Positions 58,555-58,720 of a stretch of 58,720 nucleotides of DNA are shown here, piece by piece. The stretch covers positions 1 to 58,720 of the forward strand of contig JAAETI010000141.1 of assembly GCA_024228555.1 (NCBI GenBank), written 5' to 3'. The position numbers were made by a program, and so were the translations under genes. The notes below the pieces were generated by a model, which worked only from the letters and a program-made list of their open reading frames with translations, did not search any database and had not been told where the DNA came from. The stretch is from a bacterium (GTDB lineage Bacteria; Actinomycetota; Acidimicrobiia; Spongiisociales; UBA5794). The stretch's first letter is position 1, and every line of letters begins with the position of its first letter.

Positions 58555-58720
58555 CTACTTCGGTGCCATCCGGATGCCGCCATCCATGCGGATTGTCTCG
58601 CCGTTCATGTACGAATGGGTGATCAGCAGGTGGGCGAGATCGGCATACTCAGCCGTGGTGCCGAGACGCTTGGGGAACAGCACCTGCTGCCCGAGCGACT
58701 CCTTCGCAGCCTCAGGGAGA
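58555..58720 (-). CDS. SDR-family oxidoreductase, C-terminal end (truncated by the window)
   Basis: The minus strand reads LPEAAKESLGQQVLFPKRLG, then TTAEYADLAHLLITHSYMNGETIRMDGGIRMAPK and a TAG stop at 58557-58555. This is the C-terminal segment of a short-chain dehydrogenase, of the HSD17B10-like type in which FPKRLGxxxEYAxL is common. Cofactor and catalytic residues lie outside the window. It is about 95 bases upstream of the PuuD-like start. Confidence 0.85.
   Translation of the reverse strand, partial: LPEAAKESLGQQVLFPKRLGTTAEYADLAHLLITHSYMNGETIRMDGGIRMAPK

Noticed and set aside
1..58720. CRISPR arrays, rRNA and tRNA genes
   Set aside because: No regularly spaced repeats, and no tRNA T-loop plus acceptor pattern or rRNA sequence was found on reading either strand. 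A tRNA-Sec was looked for near selD and not found.

Overview
This window looks like a chromosomal segment of a GC-rich actinomycete, most probably a marine or environmental member of the class Acidimicrobiia. The reasons are: GTG and TTG starts with strong purine-rich ribosome sites, WXG100, EspG-like and EccC-like type VII secretion genes, several NarL-type two-component pairs, lipoproteins with a Cys-Gly-Gly-Asp-rich linker, and a surface protein carrying the Cys-rich N-terminal repeats (GCNPP...FCP...VTRGQMAAFL) that I associate with this class. The taxonomy is an inference; no rRNA or tRNA gene was seen.

Layout. 0-5 kb: a decayed isochorismatase-family hydrolase, a methyltransferase, a PspA plus TPM-domain envelope-stress pair, and an operon joining P5C reductase to proline dehydrogenase. 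5-7 kb: a NarL-type sensor and regulator pair. 7-15.4 kb: two divergent operons forming a compact type VII secretion locus (DUF1023 hydrolase, three-domain EccC ATPase, two WXG proteins; facing them a LysM protein, a single-pass TcpC/NTF2-like protein and an EspG-like chaperone), with an inverted-repeat promoter region between them. 15.4-22 kb: a 31-residue membrane peptide, two alpha/beta hydrolases, a thioredoxin-like ferredoxin, a methyltransferase, a UvrD-type helicase with HRDC domain, and a SAM-hydrolase-like protein. 22-26 kb: an ABC-2 transporter with its own sensor and regulator.

26-33.6 kb: selD, which reads through an in-frame UGA (selenocysteine) when started at its strong ribosome site; a candidate 6C-type small RNA; mgtE; small unknowns; a class IV aminotransferase; a nitroreductase; a receiver-only protein lacking the phospho-acceptor Asp; a YeiH transporter; and two decayed genes. 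33.6-43.3 kb: an acyl-CoA dehydrogenase facing its likely TetR regulator, a glutamine synthetase-like / SDR / aldehyde dehydrogenase operon, and a UgpAEB-type ABC importer without an ATPase gene. 43.4-47.4 kb: a beta-propeller/FG-GAP lipoprotein and a di-haem cytochrome c peroxidase-like lipoprotein. 47.7-57.4 kb: a three-subunit xanthine dehydrogenase-type molybdenum hydroxylase, a G8-domain surface protein, a YgfK-like Fe-S oxidoreductase and an 8-oxoguanine deaminase-like amidohydrolase; this block is flanked by two direct copies of a dispersed repeat. 57.7 kb to the end: a PuuD-like glutamine amidotransferase and the 3' end of an SDR gene.

The main points for follow-up are the compact type VII locus with its shared operator, the selenoprotein SelD together with a purine hydroxylase set resembling the E. 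coli ygfK-ssnA-xdhD group, the repeat family that brackets that set, and several eroding genes.
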